Assembly: GCF_039523795.1 (NCBI RefSeq)
Contig: NZ_BAAAFZ010000013.1
Span: 1-27,317, forward strand
Origin: Craurococcus roseus
GTDB lineage: Bacteria; Pseudomonadota; Alphaproteobacteria; Acetobacterales; Acetobacteraceae
Direction of reading: 5' to 3'
DNA: 27,317 nt
Part shown: positions 1 to 10,172 of the stretch, piece by piece
How the letters are laid out: each line of letters opens with the position of its first letter
Position numbering within the stretch: the first letter of the stretch is position 1
The notes under the pieces: generated by a model
Seen by the model: only the letters and a program-made list of their open reading frames with translations
Told to the model about the DNA's origin: nothing
Database searches by the model: none
Made by a program: the position numbers and the translations under genes

Positions 1-1
1 G

Positions 2-1288
2 GCCGCCCCTGCCGCCCCGGCGGACGAGCCCGCGGCGGTGGCCCGGCTGCGGGCGCTGCTGGGGCCGGACACGGCCCTGACCTACCGTTCGGCCGAGACG
101 CTCGACCCGGCGCGCGGGAGCGCGCGGCTGCTGGGCGTTTCCATGGACGGGCGCGGGCGGCGCGTGGCCATGGAGGAACTCACGCTAGACGGGCTGCGCG
201 ACGACGGCGTCGGCGAGGCCACCGCCCGCGCCGTAACGGTGCGCGACGGCCGGAACAACGCCGCCGTCGCGCGGCTCCGGCTGGCCGGCCTTTCCGTGCG
301 GCGCCCGCCGCCCGGCGCCGAGGTCAGGCCGGACATGGTGCGGCTGGACGCGCTGCGGATCGAAGGGCTGCGCATGACCGGCGCCTCGGACGCCACGGTG
401 GCCGAGTTCTCCGTGGAGGAGTACGGCGCGGGGCGGACCGGCCGCGTCTCGATGTCCGGCTTCGACATGCGGGTGCCGGGGTCGGGCAACCGGGTCGCGG
501 CTGCGCGCGCGGCGGTGCGGGGCCTGGACCTGGCGGCGGCGCTCACCGCCTTGGCGGCGTCCGAGCAGCCGCCGCGGACCCCCGGCGGCACCTTCGGGCT
601 GGAGGTCGAAGGGGTTTCGGTCCGGCAAGGCGCGCGGGCCCTGGGCGGCTTCGGCGCGCTCCGCATCGCCGCCGAAACGCCGCTGGCCGGGCCGGAGAGC
701 GGCACCTTCGCCTTGCGGGACCTGCGGATCGAGGCGTTCCCCGGCACCGCCGACTGGCTCCGCCGCCTGGGCTACGACGCTGTGATGGCGGACCTGACCG
801 GGGAAAGCCGCTTCGACGGCGCGGCCGGCCGGCTGGAACTCGGCTCGGTTTCGCTGGCCGTGCGGGAGATGGGCGCCATCGGGCTTTCGATGGTGCTGGA
901 CGGCGTTTCGCAGCGGTCCGCTGCGCGCCGGTCGGCCGATTTCGAGGCGGCGCGGCTGGTGTCGGCGACGCTGCGCTACGTGGACCAGTCGCTCTACGCC
1001 CGCTACGTGCGCCAGCAGGCACGGGAAAGCCGCGTGCCGGAGGAGCAGGTGCGGCGGCAGCACGCCGACACGGCGGAGATGATGCTCGGCTCGTTCGGCC
1101 AGGGCGCGGCCGGGATGGACGCGGTGCGCGCCGCCGTGGCGCGCTTCCTGCGCGGCGAGGCGCGCGAGGTGGAGGTGACGGCGCGGCCGAGGGAGCCGCT
1201 GCCCCTCGGCGAGATGAGGGGCAAGCCCGGCGAACCGCCGGACGCGGCGGTGCTGGACCGCTTGGGGCTGGAGGCCGCGACGCGGTAG
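2..1288 (+). CDS. Hypothetical protein, 5' end outside window
   Basis: The reading frame is open from the first bases of the window through an Ala/Pro-rich stretch to the TAG at 1286-1288, so the gene probably starts upstream; a GTG at 38 is the first possible internal start. About 428 residues are visible. I do not recognise the family. The protein consists of repeated short beta-like units of the type LxALRIEGLRM, LRDLRIEAF and LTLDGLRDDG, which recalls AsmA-like or other periplasmic beta-rich proteins. A helical segment follows near the C-terminus (LRYVDQSLYARYVRQQA), then a tail containing EVEVTARPREPLPLGEM. The Ala/Pro linker at the left edge could follow a signal peptide that lies outside the window, which would make it periplasmic; that is inference. 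Codon use and GC match the neighbours, so it looks like a native gene of unknown role. Confidence 0.7.
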   Translation, partial: AAPAAPADEPAAVARLRALLGPDTALTYRSAETLDPARGSARLLGVSMDGRGRRVAMEELTLDGLRDDGVGEATARAVTVRDGRNNAAVARLRLAGLSVRRPPPGAEVRPDMVRLDALRIEGLRMTGASDATVAEFSVEEYGAGRTGRVSMSGFDMRVPGSGNRVAAARAAVRGLDLAAALTALAASEQPPRTPGGTFGLEVEGVSVRQGARALGGFGALRIAAETPLAGPESGTFALRDLRIEAFPGTADWLRRLGYDAVMADLTGESRFDGAAGRLELGSVSLAVREMGAIGLSMVLDGVSQRSAARRSADFEAARLVSATLRYVDQSLYARYVRQQARESRVPEEQVRRQHADTAEMMLGSFGQGAAGMDAVRAAVARFLRGEAREVEVTARPREPLPLGEMRGKPGEPPDAAVLDRLGLEAATR

Positions 1289-1376
1289 GGCGGGCCGGCC
1301 TCGGTGCCGCGCGAGACATTGCAACGGCCGCGAGGCAAGCTTGGATCGGTCGGAACGACTGGTCGAAAGCCTCGCC

Positions 1377-1477
1377 ATGCGCGAAGTTCAGGCATCCTCG
1401 CCCTTCGCAACAAGCTCAAGAGCAAGATCACCGTCGAGGATATCTTCTCTTCGATCCGCGAGGGCCGCAAGTATTGA
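1377..1477 (+). pseudogene. Phd/YefM-like antitoxin remnant with internal deletion
   Basis: The ATG at 1377 opens MREVQAS, the typical first residues of Phd/YefM antitoxins, which usually continue with a DNA-binding fold of about 50 residues. Here, after about seven codons, the sequence passes directly to a typical antitoxin tail in another frame: LRNKLKSKITVED followed by IFSSIREGRKY, with its TGA at 1475-1477. The two ends are therefore present, but the middle is absent and the frame is broken near 1391-1400. The remnant lies immediately before the toxin gene, and its stop overlaps the toxin TTG start, as expected of a former two-gene operon. An intact antitoxin of about 80 residues cannot fit in the 185 bp between the previous gene and the toxin. 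An assembly error that collapsed the middle is the alternative. Confidence 0.6.
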
Positions 1478-1884
1478 CGGTTTTCGTCCTCGACGCCCCC
1501 ACTGCGATCGCGTGGATTCTGGAAGACGAACGGCATCCAACGGCGACGGAAGCGCTCGCCAGCCTCCGCGCCAAAGACCAAGCCCGCGTACCGACGTTGT
1601 GGTGGTTCGAGGTGCGGAACGCGCTCGTCGCCAACGAGCGGCGCGGCCGGTTGGGCGAAGCCGACACGGCCGCTTTTCTGCGTGATCTCGGCCGCCTCGC
1701 CATCGACGTGGACCGCTCCCCGGATGAAACCGCGCTGCTCACCCTCGCCCGCCGGCACCGGTTGACGGCGTACGATGCCGCTTACCTCGAACTGGCGCGG
1801 CGCGAGGGCTTGCCGCTGGCGAGCCTCAACGGCGACCTGCGGAAGGCGGCGCCCGCCGACGGGGTGCCGCTGCTCGGCGCGTGA
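1474..1884 (+). CDS. vapC: PIN-domain toxin, VapC-type ribonuclease
   Basis: This is a 136-residue PIN-domain protein of normal VapC length. VapC toxins are metal-dependent ribonucleases that cut tRNA or rRNA when not held by their antitoxin. The fold is recognised from FVLDAPTAIAW (D7), WWFEVRNAL (E46), LTAYDAAYLELA (D101) and the closing LASLNGDLRKAA. In that last motif many homologues have Asp where this protein has N119, with D121 two residues later, so the active site may be altered. The start is a TTG overlapping the antitoxin stop, with GAGGG at 1460-1464 as a ribosome site nine bases upstream; no ATG fits. The partner antitoxin upstream is broken. The gene ends 17 bp before the convergent maeB stop. 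Family assignment is firm; present activity is uncertain. Confidence 0.85.
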   Translation: MTVFVLDAPTAIAWILEDERHPTATEALASLRAKDQARVPTLWWFEVRNALVANERRGRLGEADTAAFLRDLGRLAIDVDRSPDETALLTLARRHRLTAYDAAYLELARREGLPLASLNGDLRKAAPADGVPLLGA

Positions 1885-1901
1885 GGCTGGGCATCGAGCG
1901 G

Positions 1902-4202
<2,301 letters not shown>

Positions 4203-4317
4203 CCCGTGTGCTCCCGTGCTCCGGCCAAGAGTAACCGGGATGAAGAAAGGGCGCGACCGAGCGGCGGTGCGCCGCGCCGGTGCCGTGACGCGGCGGAGCG
4301 GCCGTGGAGCTTGGCAT

Positions 4318-4335
4318 GAATATAGGAAAATATTC
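4318..4335. promoter_or_regulatory. AT-rich inverted repeat upstream of maeB
   Basis: A perfect 6-bp inverted repeat (GAATAT, 6-bp spacer, ATATTC) sits in a small AT-rich island within otherwise extremely GC-rich DNA, about 116-133 bp upstream of the maeB ATG. On the minus strand the island offers TATATT (5/6 to a -10 box) at 4319-4324, but no convincing -35 box lies 16-18 bp upstream. It may be the maeB promoter, an operator for a dimeric regulator, or both. The rest of 4203-4610 has no gene that I can support. Confidence 0.4.
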
Positions 4336-4528
4336 ACGAAGTTTCGCCGGTGTTGTCGGGCGGGGCGGGACGCGGACCTGGACGGGCGAAGCGGCGTGCA
4401 CGGGCCGCGCTCGGATGGTGCTTGCCGGCCCCTGCCGGGCGCGATGCCGAGTTCCGCTGGAACGCCCCCGCGCGCTGCGCGGGCTGCGGGCGCTCCGGCC
4501 GAGCGGGCACCAGCCTTGGCGGCCGGGG

Positions 4529-4587
4529 CGGAGGGTTTCCGGCTCGTCCTCCCGCCACGACGGTCACGGCGAGCCGGGAATCCTCCG
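4529..4587. repeat. Long imperfect inverted repeat between hpnN-like gene and maeB
   Basis: Arms of 18 bp at 4529-4546 and 4570-4587 are complementary at 16 positions; the two exceptions would be G-U pairs in plus-strand RNA and A-C mismatches in minus-strand RNA. The loop is 23 nt. It begins 24 bp beyond the stop of the hpnN-like gene. No T-run follows on either strand, so it is not a standard intrinsic terminator. It may be an mRNA-stabilising 3' hairpin, a Rho-related element or a REP-like repeat. Confidence 0.5.
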
Positions 4588-4610
4588 CTCCCCAACCAGG
4601 CCCTCCCGTT

Positions 4611-7220
4611 TCACGAGGCTTGGCGAGGGACGGCCCGCGGTGCCGCTGGCCGCGCGAGCAGCGCTGGCCTGAACAGCAGGGTGATGGCGAGTTCCCACCC
4701 CAGCGCGATCATCAGCAGCTTGCCCATGCTGGCTGTGCCGGGATGGCTCGACAGCCAAAGCGCGCCGAACGCGGTCGCGGTCGTCAGGGCGCTGAAGACG
4801 ACGGCGCGCGCAAGGCTGGAGTGCAGCAGGCCGGCTTCCCCGGCGCGCCAGGCCAGCACGAAGTAGATGTTGAACGCGACGCCGATGCCGATCAGCAGGG
4901 GCAGCGCGATGACGTTGGCGAAGTTGAGCGGCTGGCCCAGGAGGACGCAGGTGGCGAGCGTGAGCACGCCGCTCAGCAGGACCGGCAGCATCGCGACGGC
5001 GACGTCGTAGGCTCGGCGGAACGCGACGAACAGCAGCGCGGCGATCGCGGCCCCGGACAGCGCCGCCGCTTGCAGGAAGGCGGCCACGATGCTGTCGCCC
5101 GCCTCGCGGATGATGACGGGGGTGCCGGTCGCTTCGGGAGCGACCGCCTGGACCGCGCTCGAAAAGCGCCGGAGGTGCGCGTTGTCCGCGGCGGCGCCCG
5201 ACGGGAACACCATGACCCGGGCGCGGCCGTCCTGCGCGATCCAGTCCGCCACCAGGTCGGGCGGCAGGTCTTCCCGCGTCACGGTGCCCGCTTGGAGGAG
5301 GTTGCGCGCCTGCCGGAGCAGGACTTCGAGCGGGTCGAGGACGGCGCCGGCGGCCGCGGCGCGGAGCCTCGGCGCGCCATCCGCGAGCCGGTCCAGGGCG
5401 GCGGCGAGGCGGCGCGCTTCGGCCCCCGCCCGGTCGTCCGCCCCCGCCGCGGCACGGCGGAGGCCCGCCGCCGTGCCGCGGAGGCTCTGAACCACCTCGG
5501 CGTCCGAGGGCGCCGCCCGCACCTCGACCGGGTCGAAGGTGGGCGCCAGCAGCGCGGCGGCGTCCCCGATGAGGGCCAGCTTCTCCTCCTGCCGGGCCGG
5601 GACGAAGCTGCTGAGCGTGACCGCGTGCGACACCTCCGGCAGGGCGGACAAGCGCCGGGCCAGCGCGTCGGCCTCCGCGAGCGAAGGGGCGAGGACGTCG
5701 ATCGTGTTCGGCGTCCGGTCGGGGTCCGCCATCAGGTCCGCGAGCGTGGCCATCGATTCCACCTGCGGATTCCTGAGGTGCAACGGGTTGAAGTCGAACC
5801 GCAGCATCGGGAGCAGCGCGACCGAGGCCACCGCGGCCGCCGCGCCGGCGCCCAGCACCCGCCGGCGGTGGCGTCGGAGTTGCGCCTCGACCGGCGCCAG
5901 CAGGGCGAGGCCGCCCTCGACCGCCCCGCCAGGCGGGGGTTGAAGGAGCACCAGGAGCGCGGGCAGGAAGGTGACGCTCGTGACCAGCGCGACGAGCATG
6001 CCGACGCCCGCGATCGCGCCGAGCTCGGACACGCCGGTGTAGCTCGTCGGGAGGAAGGCGAAGAAGCCGGCGGCGATGGCCAGCGCCGCGAGCGCCAGCG
6101 GCCTGCCCAGGCCGGCGCCGGTGGCCACCAGCGCGTCCACCAAGGAGGGCTGCGACAGCCGCTGGGCGCGGCACCGGACGCAGACCTGGATGGCGAAATC
6201 GACGCCCAGCCCGACGAACAGCGGGATGAAGGCCACCGAGATCAGGTTCAGGCGGCCCACCGCCAGCAGTCCGAGCCCGGTGGTGACGACCAGGCCCAGG
6301 AGGGTGGTGGCCACGATGGCAGCGACGAACCGCACCGAGCGCACCGCCAGCCACAGCACCGCCAGCAACGCCAGGACCATGGCGCCTGTCAGCGCCGCCG
6401 CGTCGTCCGCGAGCGTCGCGAACTCCTCGTCGGCCAGCGGCACCGGGCCGGTCAGGCGCAGGCGGACGCCGTGGTCGGCGTCCAGGTTCAGCTCCCGCGC
6501 CGCCGCGCGCACAGCGGCGCTCGCCGCGGCGCCCGGCTCCAGCGCCCCGTAGTCCAGCACCGGCTGGACGAGGACGAAGCGCCGCGTGTCGTCGCGCGCG
6601 CCCGCCGGCGTCCCGGCGATGAGCCGGCGCCACGAAAAGGCGGCGGGCCCGCCCTCGGCCGCGGCCGCGAAGGCGTCGGCGAACGCCGCCACGGCGGGCT
6701 CGAGGTCGCCCAGCCGCGCTTGGCCGCTCCTGACGCCCTCCAGCGCGGTCGACAGGCTTGCCATCACGCCGCGGAGGCTCGGGTCCGCGGCCAGGGTGCC
6801 GAGGAAGGGCTGCGCCGCGATGAGCTGCTCGGTCGTCGCCTGCACCTCGGCGAGCGGCAGCAGGAGCAGCCCGTTGCGTTCGAAGAAGGGGCCGCCCTCC
6901 GGTTGCGTCGCTCCGCGGATGCGGCGCGCGTCCTGCCGGAGCCTGGCCGTCAGCGCGGACGACGCGGTGTCGGCCAGTTCGGGCGTCGCGGCGTCGATGA
7001 CGGCGACGATCGAATCCGCGTGCTGGGGGAAGGCGGCGTTGAACGCGATCCTGTGCCGCCGCCATTCCAGATCCGGGGAGATCAGCTCGGCCGTGTCGGT
7101 GGTGATGGCGAAGTTGCGCGCCGTGTAGACGAGCGCGGCCGCCGCCAGCACCAGGCCGAGCAGCAGGACGGCCCAGGGCCTGCGGCAGCTCGCTGCGACG
7201 ATGCGGCCGCCGAGCGGCAT
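4611..7220 (-). CDS. hpnN: HpnN-like RND-family lipid transporter
   Basis: This is an 869-residue MMPL/RND permease of the type called HpnN (hopanoid-associated RND transporter), of usual length for that family. HpnN moves hopanoids to the outer membrane in Rhodopseudomonas. The protein has an N-terminal helix (PWAVLLLGLVLAAAALVYTA, about 16-35), a large periplasmic loop beginning FAITTDTAELISPDLEWR, a block of helices (VALTSVTFLPALLVLL and others), then a second helix, loop and helix block, i.e. the duplicated RND layout. The ATG at 7220 places the first helix near the N-terminus; the upstream frame is Arg/Pro-rich noise, and no clear ribosome site is visible. It is divergent from the CDP-alcohol phosphatidyltransferase and close to an HpnL-like gene. 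No hopanoid synthesis gene (shc, hpnC-H) is present, so the cargo here may be a phosphonolipid instead; that is inference. Confidence 0.85.
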   Translation of the reverse strand: MPLGGRIVAASCRRPWAVLLLGLVLAAAALVYTARNFAITTDTAELISPDLEWRRHRIAFNAAFPQHADSIVAVIDAATPELADTASSALTARLRQDARRIRGATQPEGGPFFERNGLLLLPLAEVQATTEQLIAAQPFLGTLAADPSLRGVMASLSTALEGVRSGQARLGDLEPAVAAFADAFAAAAEGGPAAFSWRRLIAGTPAGARDDTRRFVLVQPVLDYGALEPGAAASAAVRAAARELNLDADHGVRLRLTGPVPLADEEFATLADDAAALTGAMVLALLAVLWLAVRSVRFVAAIVATTLLGLVVTTGLGLLAVGRLNLISVAFIPLFVGLGVDFAIQVCVRCRAQRLSQPSLVDALVATGAGLGRPLALAALAIAAGFFAFLPTSYTGVSELGAIAGVGMLVALVTSVTFLPALLVLLQPPPGGAVEGGLALLAPVEAQLRRHRRRVLGAGAAAAVASVALLPMLRFDFNPLHLRNPQVESMATLADLMADPDRTPNTIDVLAPSLAEADALARRLSALPEVSHAVTLSSFVPARQEEKLALIGDAAALLAPTFDPVEVRAAPSDAEVVQSLRGTAAGLRRAAAGADDRAGAEARRLAAALDRLADGAPRLRAAAAGAVLDPLEVLLRQARNLLQAGTVTREDLPPDLVADWIAQDGRARVMVFPSGAAADNAHLRRFSSAVQAVAPEATGTPVIIREAGDSIVAAFLQAAALSGAAIAALLFVAFRRAYDVAVAMLPVLLSGVLTLATCVLLGQPLNFANVIALPLLIGIGVAFNIYFVLAWRAGEAGLLHSSLARAVVFSALTTATAFGALWLSSHPGTASMGKLLMIALGWELAITLLFRPALLARPAAPRAVPRQAS

Positions 7221-7343
7221 CGCGCCGGTCACCCGGGCGCCCGGTCGTCGGGGTGCGGGGAGCCGGGCTGGCAGACGTCGCGGCGCCGCGCACGTACGGG
7301 CCACCGGCCCCGCCCCGCGGGACCGACCGCAAGCGCGGGCGGG

Positions 7344-7372
7344 TTGCCCGTGGCAGGCATTGCCGCTCTAAT
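7344..7372 (+). promoter_or_regulatory. Candidate sigma-70 promoter of the CDP-alcohol phosphatidyltransferase
   Basis: TTGCCC at 7344-7349 (4/6 to a -35 box) and TCTAAT at 7367-7372 (5/6 to a -10 box) are separated by exactly 17 bp. They lie in the divergent region between the hpnN-like gene and the phosphatidyltransferase, giving a leader of about 50 nt before the GTG at 7429. The spacer contains a small GGCA-N5-TGCC repeat. Confidence 0.5.
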
Positions 7373-7428
7373 CACGCGCCGGCCGGCCACCCCGGGACCG
7401 CCAACAGACGCCGCACAGGTGGCATGAC

Positions 7429-8028
7429 GTGAGCAACAACACCCTCATCCATCGCATCGTCCGTCCCGTTGTCCGCCGAATCGCGCGCACGCGAATCACC
7501 CCCAACCACATCACGACGCTGCGTCTGCTCACGGGAACCGCGGCCGCGCTCGCCTTCGCTCAAGGGGAGGGCCCGTGGCTGGCGATCGGCGGCGGCATCT
7601 TCATGCTGTCCATGCTCTTGGACCGCGCCGACGGGGAGCTCGCGCGCCAGACCGGCCGCGCGAGCGTGGGCGGACACCGCTACGACTTGGTGAGCGACTG
7701 TACCTCCAACGTCCTCGCCTTCATAGGGATCGGCGTCGGCGTCGCCCCGGCGCTCGGAGTCCTGGGGCCTCTGCTCGGCGTCATCGCCGGCGCGGGGATC
7801 GGTGCGCTGTTCTGGCAGATCAACGCGCAAAGGCTCGTGGAACTCCGGCCCTACAGCGCTTGGGGCGACCGCTTCAACGCGGACCCGGACGACGCGTTGG
7901 TCCTCGTTCCGCTGCTCCTCTGGATCGGCGCCGCGGTGCCCACCTTGATCGCGGCCGCGGTGGCCACGCCGCTCGCCGCGCTCTGGATCGGCTTCACCGG
8001 ATCGCGGGCCGCCGCCGCCGAGAAATGA
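7429..8028 (+). CDS. CDP-alcohol phosphatidyltransferase, putative phosphonolipid synthase
   Basis: This is a 199-residue integral membrane enzyme. The family moves a phospho-alcohol from a CDP-activated donor to an acceptor alcohol. The full signature D-x2-DG-x2-AR-x8-G-x3-D-x3-D is present: D65, D68-G69, A72-R73, G82, D86 and D90, so it should be active with divalent metal. Several hydrophobic segments surround it. The GTG at 7429 is preceded by AGGTGG six bases upstream; the ATG five bases earlier runs straight into a stop. It is convergent with the aminotransferase gene (27 bp between stops) and sits between an HpnN-like transporter and an AEP biosynthesis operon. The family also includes phosphatidylglycerophosphate, phosphatidylserine and cardiolipin synthases. 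From context I infer that CDP-2-aminoethylphosphonate is the donor and diacylglycerol or another lipid alcohol the acceptor. Confidence 0.85.
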   Translation: MSNNTLIHRIVRPVVRRIARTRITPNHITTLRLLTGTAAALAFAQGEGPWLAIGGGIFMLSMLLDRADGELARQTGRASVGGHRYDLVSDCTSNVLAFIGIGVGVAPALGVLGPLLGVIAGAGIGALFWQINAQRLVELRPYSAWGDRFNADPDDALVLVPLLLWIGAAVPTLIAAAVATPLAALWIGFTGSRAAAAEK

Positions 8029-8055
8029 GGACACGCGGCGTTCGCCACCGAGCGG

Positions 8056-9147
8056 TCAAGCGGCGCGCGCCGCTTCCGCCACGGCGACCAGGAGCCGGTC
8101 GAAGTCGTGCCGGTCGAGCGCGCCGATGCAGCCGATGCGGAAGGTCTCGGCCTGGGTCAGCTTGCCTGGGTAGATCAGGAAGCCCCGGGCCGCGAGCGCG
8201 TCGTAGAAGGACGCGAAGCGCAACGGCGGGCGGCGGTCCGGCATGCGGAAGGTCACGATGATCGGCGCTTGCCATGCTTCCTCAAGATAGGGTTCGAAGC
8301 CGAGGCGGCGCATGCCGGACAGCAGCGTGCGGCAATTCTCCGCGTACCGCGCGAGCCGGGCCGGGGGGCCGCCCTCCGCTTCGAGGCGCCGCAGCGCCTC
8401 CGCCAGCGCCGCCGCGACCTGCACGGGCGGGGTGAAGCGCCACTGCCCGTCCTTTTCGAAGCCGCGCCACTGGTCGTGCAGGTCGAGGCTCACGGAGGGG
8501 CTGACGCCGGCGCAGCGCGCCAGGGCCGCCTGCTCGACCAGCGCGAAGCCGATGCCCGGGACGCCCTCCAGGCACTTGTTGGAGGACGCCATGACGGCCG
8601 TCACCGGCACGGAGCGGAGGTCGATGCCGATGGCGCCGAAGCTGCTCATCGCGTCCAGCAGGAGATGGCGTCCCGCGCCGGCGACCGCTTCCGCGACCTC
8701 GGCCAGGGGGTTGAGCAGGCCCGTCGTCGTTTCGCAATGCACGAGGGCGACGTGGGTCAGGCCCGGGTCGGCGCGCAGCGCTTCGGCGACGCGTCGGGCC
8801 TCGACGGGCCGGTTTTCGGGCCAGCGCAGGGCCTCCACCGGACGCCCCATGCGCCGCGCGATGGCCGCGATGCGCTCGCCGTAGGCGCCGTTGGCGAGCA
8901 CCAACAGCTTGTCCCCGGGGCGCACGAGCGTGGCGACCGCCGCCTCGACGACGAAGGTGCCGGACCCTTGCAGCGGGACGCAGGCGTGCGTCGGCCCGCC
9001 CTGCGCGACGGCGAGCAGGCGCGCGCGCAACTCGGCCGTCAGGGCGATGAAGGCGGGGTCGCGGGAGCCCCAATCGCGCAGCATCGCCTGGCGCGTTTCG
9101 ATGCGGGTGGTGAGGGGGCCGGGCGTCAGCAGGATCTGGTCGTTCAT
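8056..9147 (-). CDS. phnW: 2-aminoethylphosphonate:pyruvate aminotransferase
   Basis: This 363-residue class V PLP aminotransferase of the PhnW type reversibly interconverts AEP plus pyruvate and phosphonoacetaldehyde plus alanine. The start MNDQILLTPGPLTTRIE matches the family, LLLDAMSSFGAIGID contributes the cofactor Asp (D165), and ASSNKCLEGVPGIGF carries the Schiff-base lysine (K191). Length is normal. The ATG at 9147 overlaps the stop of the upstream membrane protein gene as ATGA, so the two are translationally coupled. PhnW is best known from AEP breakdown, but no phosphonatase (phnX) or phnY/phnA pair is nearby. PEP mutase and phosphonopyruvate decarboxylase lie in the same operon, so here it should run toward AEP, as the last step of AEP synthesis. 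The direction is inferred from neighbours. Confidence 0.92.
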   Translation of the reverse strand: MNDQILLTPGPLTTRIETRQAMLRDWGSRDPAFIALTAELRARLLAVAQGGPTHACVPLQGSGTFVVEAAVATLVRPGDKLLVLANGAYGERIAAIARRMGRPVEALRWPENRPVEARRVAEALRADPGLTHVALVHCETTTGLLNPLAEVAEAVAGAGRHLLLDAMSSFGAIGIDLRSVPVTAVMASSNKCLEGVPGIGFALVEQAALARCAGVSPSVSLDLHDQWRGFEKDGQWRFTPPVQVAAALAEALRRLEAEGGPPARLARYAENCRTLLSGMRRLGFEPYLEEAWQAPIIVTFRMPDRRPPLRFASFYDALAARGFLIYPGKLTQAETFRIGCIGALDRHDFDRLLVAVAEAARAA

Positions 9148-10172
9148 CGCGGTGTGGGCCTCCCTGCGGTCGCGGCGGCGTTCGCGGCGGCGTTCGCGGC
9201 GGCGTTCGCGGTCCTGGCCCGCGCGTATGTCATCGCCCCCCACCGCCAAGCGGCGAGGCCGGGCAAGGCGAACGCGACGTCGCGGATGCGGCGGACGAGC
9301 GCGAAGGCGACGGCTTGTTCGGGCGGGATGCCGAACAGGCCGCAGGCGAGCACGAAGCCGCCCTCCTGGACGCCGAACGCGCCCGGCACCATGAAGCCCA
9401 GGCTGCGCGCCAACTGGCCCAGGCTCTCGATCACCAGCGCTTCCGCCAGCCCGGCTTCGACGCCCAGGACGCGCAGCGCCGCCCAAGCCTCCAACGTGCC
9501 GAGGAGCCAGGAGACGAGGTGCGCGGCGCCGCTCGACCACAGCCGGCGCGGCGCGCGGTGGAGGCGCAGGACCGCTTGGTGCAGCCCCGCCATCCCAGCG
9601 CGGCCCGCGGCCTTGCCGGTCAGCTTCGGCAGCAGGCGCTCCACCAGGCGGAACAGGCCCCAGCGCTGCGCCGCCAGGAAGCCGAGCGCCATGGCGCCGC
9701 ACAGGGCCGCCGCGACGACGGCCCATTCGGCGGCCGCTTGGCCCTGGTGCGGGAGGCGCAGCAGCACCGCCACCCCGATCGCCGCGAAGACGAACTGCGC
9801 CGCCAACTCGGTCCCGAGATCGACGGCGACGCTGGCCGTGGCGGGCGCGGCGCCGATGCCGCGCTGGACGAGCAGACGGACGCGGACGAACTCCCCGCCG
9901 ACCTGGGCCACCGGCAGGAGGGCGTTCACCGAGTCGCGAATCCAACGCATCCGGACCAGCGCGGCCCATCCCGGACGGCCCGGGCCGTCGATCAGCGGCG
10001 CCCAGCCAAGGGCCGCGAACAGGATCTGCGGCAGGCGGAGGGCGATGACGGCGAGCATCCCCAAACCCGCGGCGCCCAGCAGTCCGAAGATCTCGGCCGG
10101 CTCGTTGGCGGCCACGAGGAAGGCGACGGCGGCCAGGCCCACCACGAGGGTGATGAGGGCGGACCAGGTCAC
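9144..10172 (-). CDS. HpnL-like / lysylphosphatidylglycerol synthase-TM family membrane protein
   Basis: This 342-residue polytopic protein belongs to the UPF0104/flippase-like family that includes the transmembrane half of lysyl-phosphatidylglycerol synthase and the hopanoid-associated HpnL. Diagnostic stretches are LRLPQILFAALGWAPLI, MRWIRDSVNALLPVAQVGGE followed by FVRVRLL, and GFMVPGAFGVQEGGFVLA. About eight hydrophobic segments are visible, and no catalytic domain is attached. Members are thought to move or flip lipids. The GTG at 10172 overlaps the decarboxylase stop as GTGA, and its own stop overlaps the aminotransferase start as ATGA, so it lies inside the phosphonate operon. A likely role is flipping an AEP-headed lipid to the outer leaflet, which is inference. 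The C-terminal tail contains three NAAA units encoded by a 12-bp tandem repeat. Confidence 0.8.
   Translation of the reverse strand: MTWSALITLVVGLAAVAFLVAANEPAEIFGLLGAAGLGMLAVIALRLPQILFAALGWAPLIDGPGRPGWAALVRMRWIRDSVNALLPVAQVGGEFVRVRLLVQRGIGAAPATASVAVDLGTELAAQFVFAAIGVAVLLRLPHQGQAAAEWAVVAAALCGAMALGFLAAQRWGLFRLVERLLPKLTGKAAGRAGMAGLHQAVLRLHRAPRRLWSSGAAHLVSWLLGTLEAWAALRVLGVEAGLAEALVIESLGQLARSLGFMVPGAFGVQEGGFVLACGLFGIPPEQAVAFALVRRIRDVAFALPGLAAWRWGAMTYARARTANAAANAAANAAATAGRPTPR
9169..9210. repeat. 12-bp in-frame tandem repeat at the 3' end of the HpnL-like gene
   Basis: The unit TTCGCGGCGGCG occurs twice exactly at 9181-9204, with a one-mismatch copy before (9169-9180) and a half copy after (9205-9210). 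On the coding strand it produces NAAA-NAAA-NAAA in the cytoplasmic tail, just before the overlap with phnW. Unit changes would preserve the frame. Confidence 0.8.

Noticed and set aside
4350..7427. 1025-residue plus-strand open frame
   Set aside because: Antisense of the HpnN-like transporter; repetitive Arg/Gln/Gly composition with no domain.
8056..9147. PhnW as part of AEP degradation
   Set aside because: No phosphonoacetaldehyde hydrolase, phosphonoacetaldehyde dehydrogenase or AEP transporter nearby, while PEP mutase and the decarboxylase share the operon.
9169..9210. CRISPR-like repeat
   Set aside because: 12-bp units without spacers, lying inside a coding sequence.
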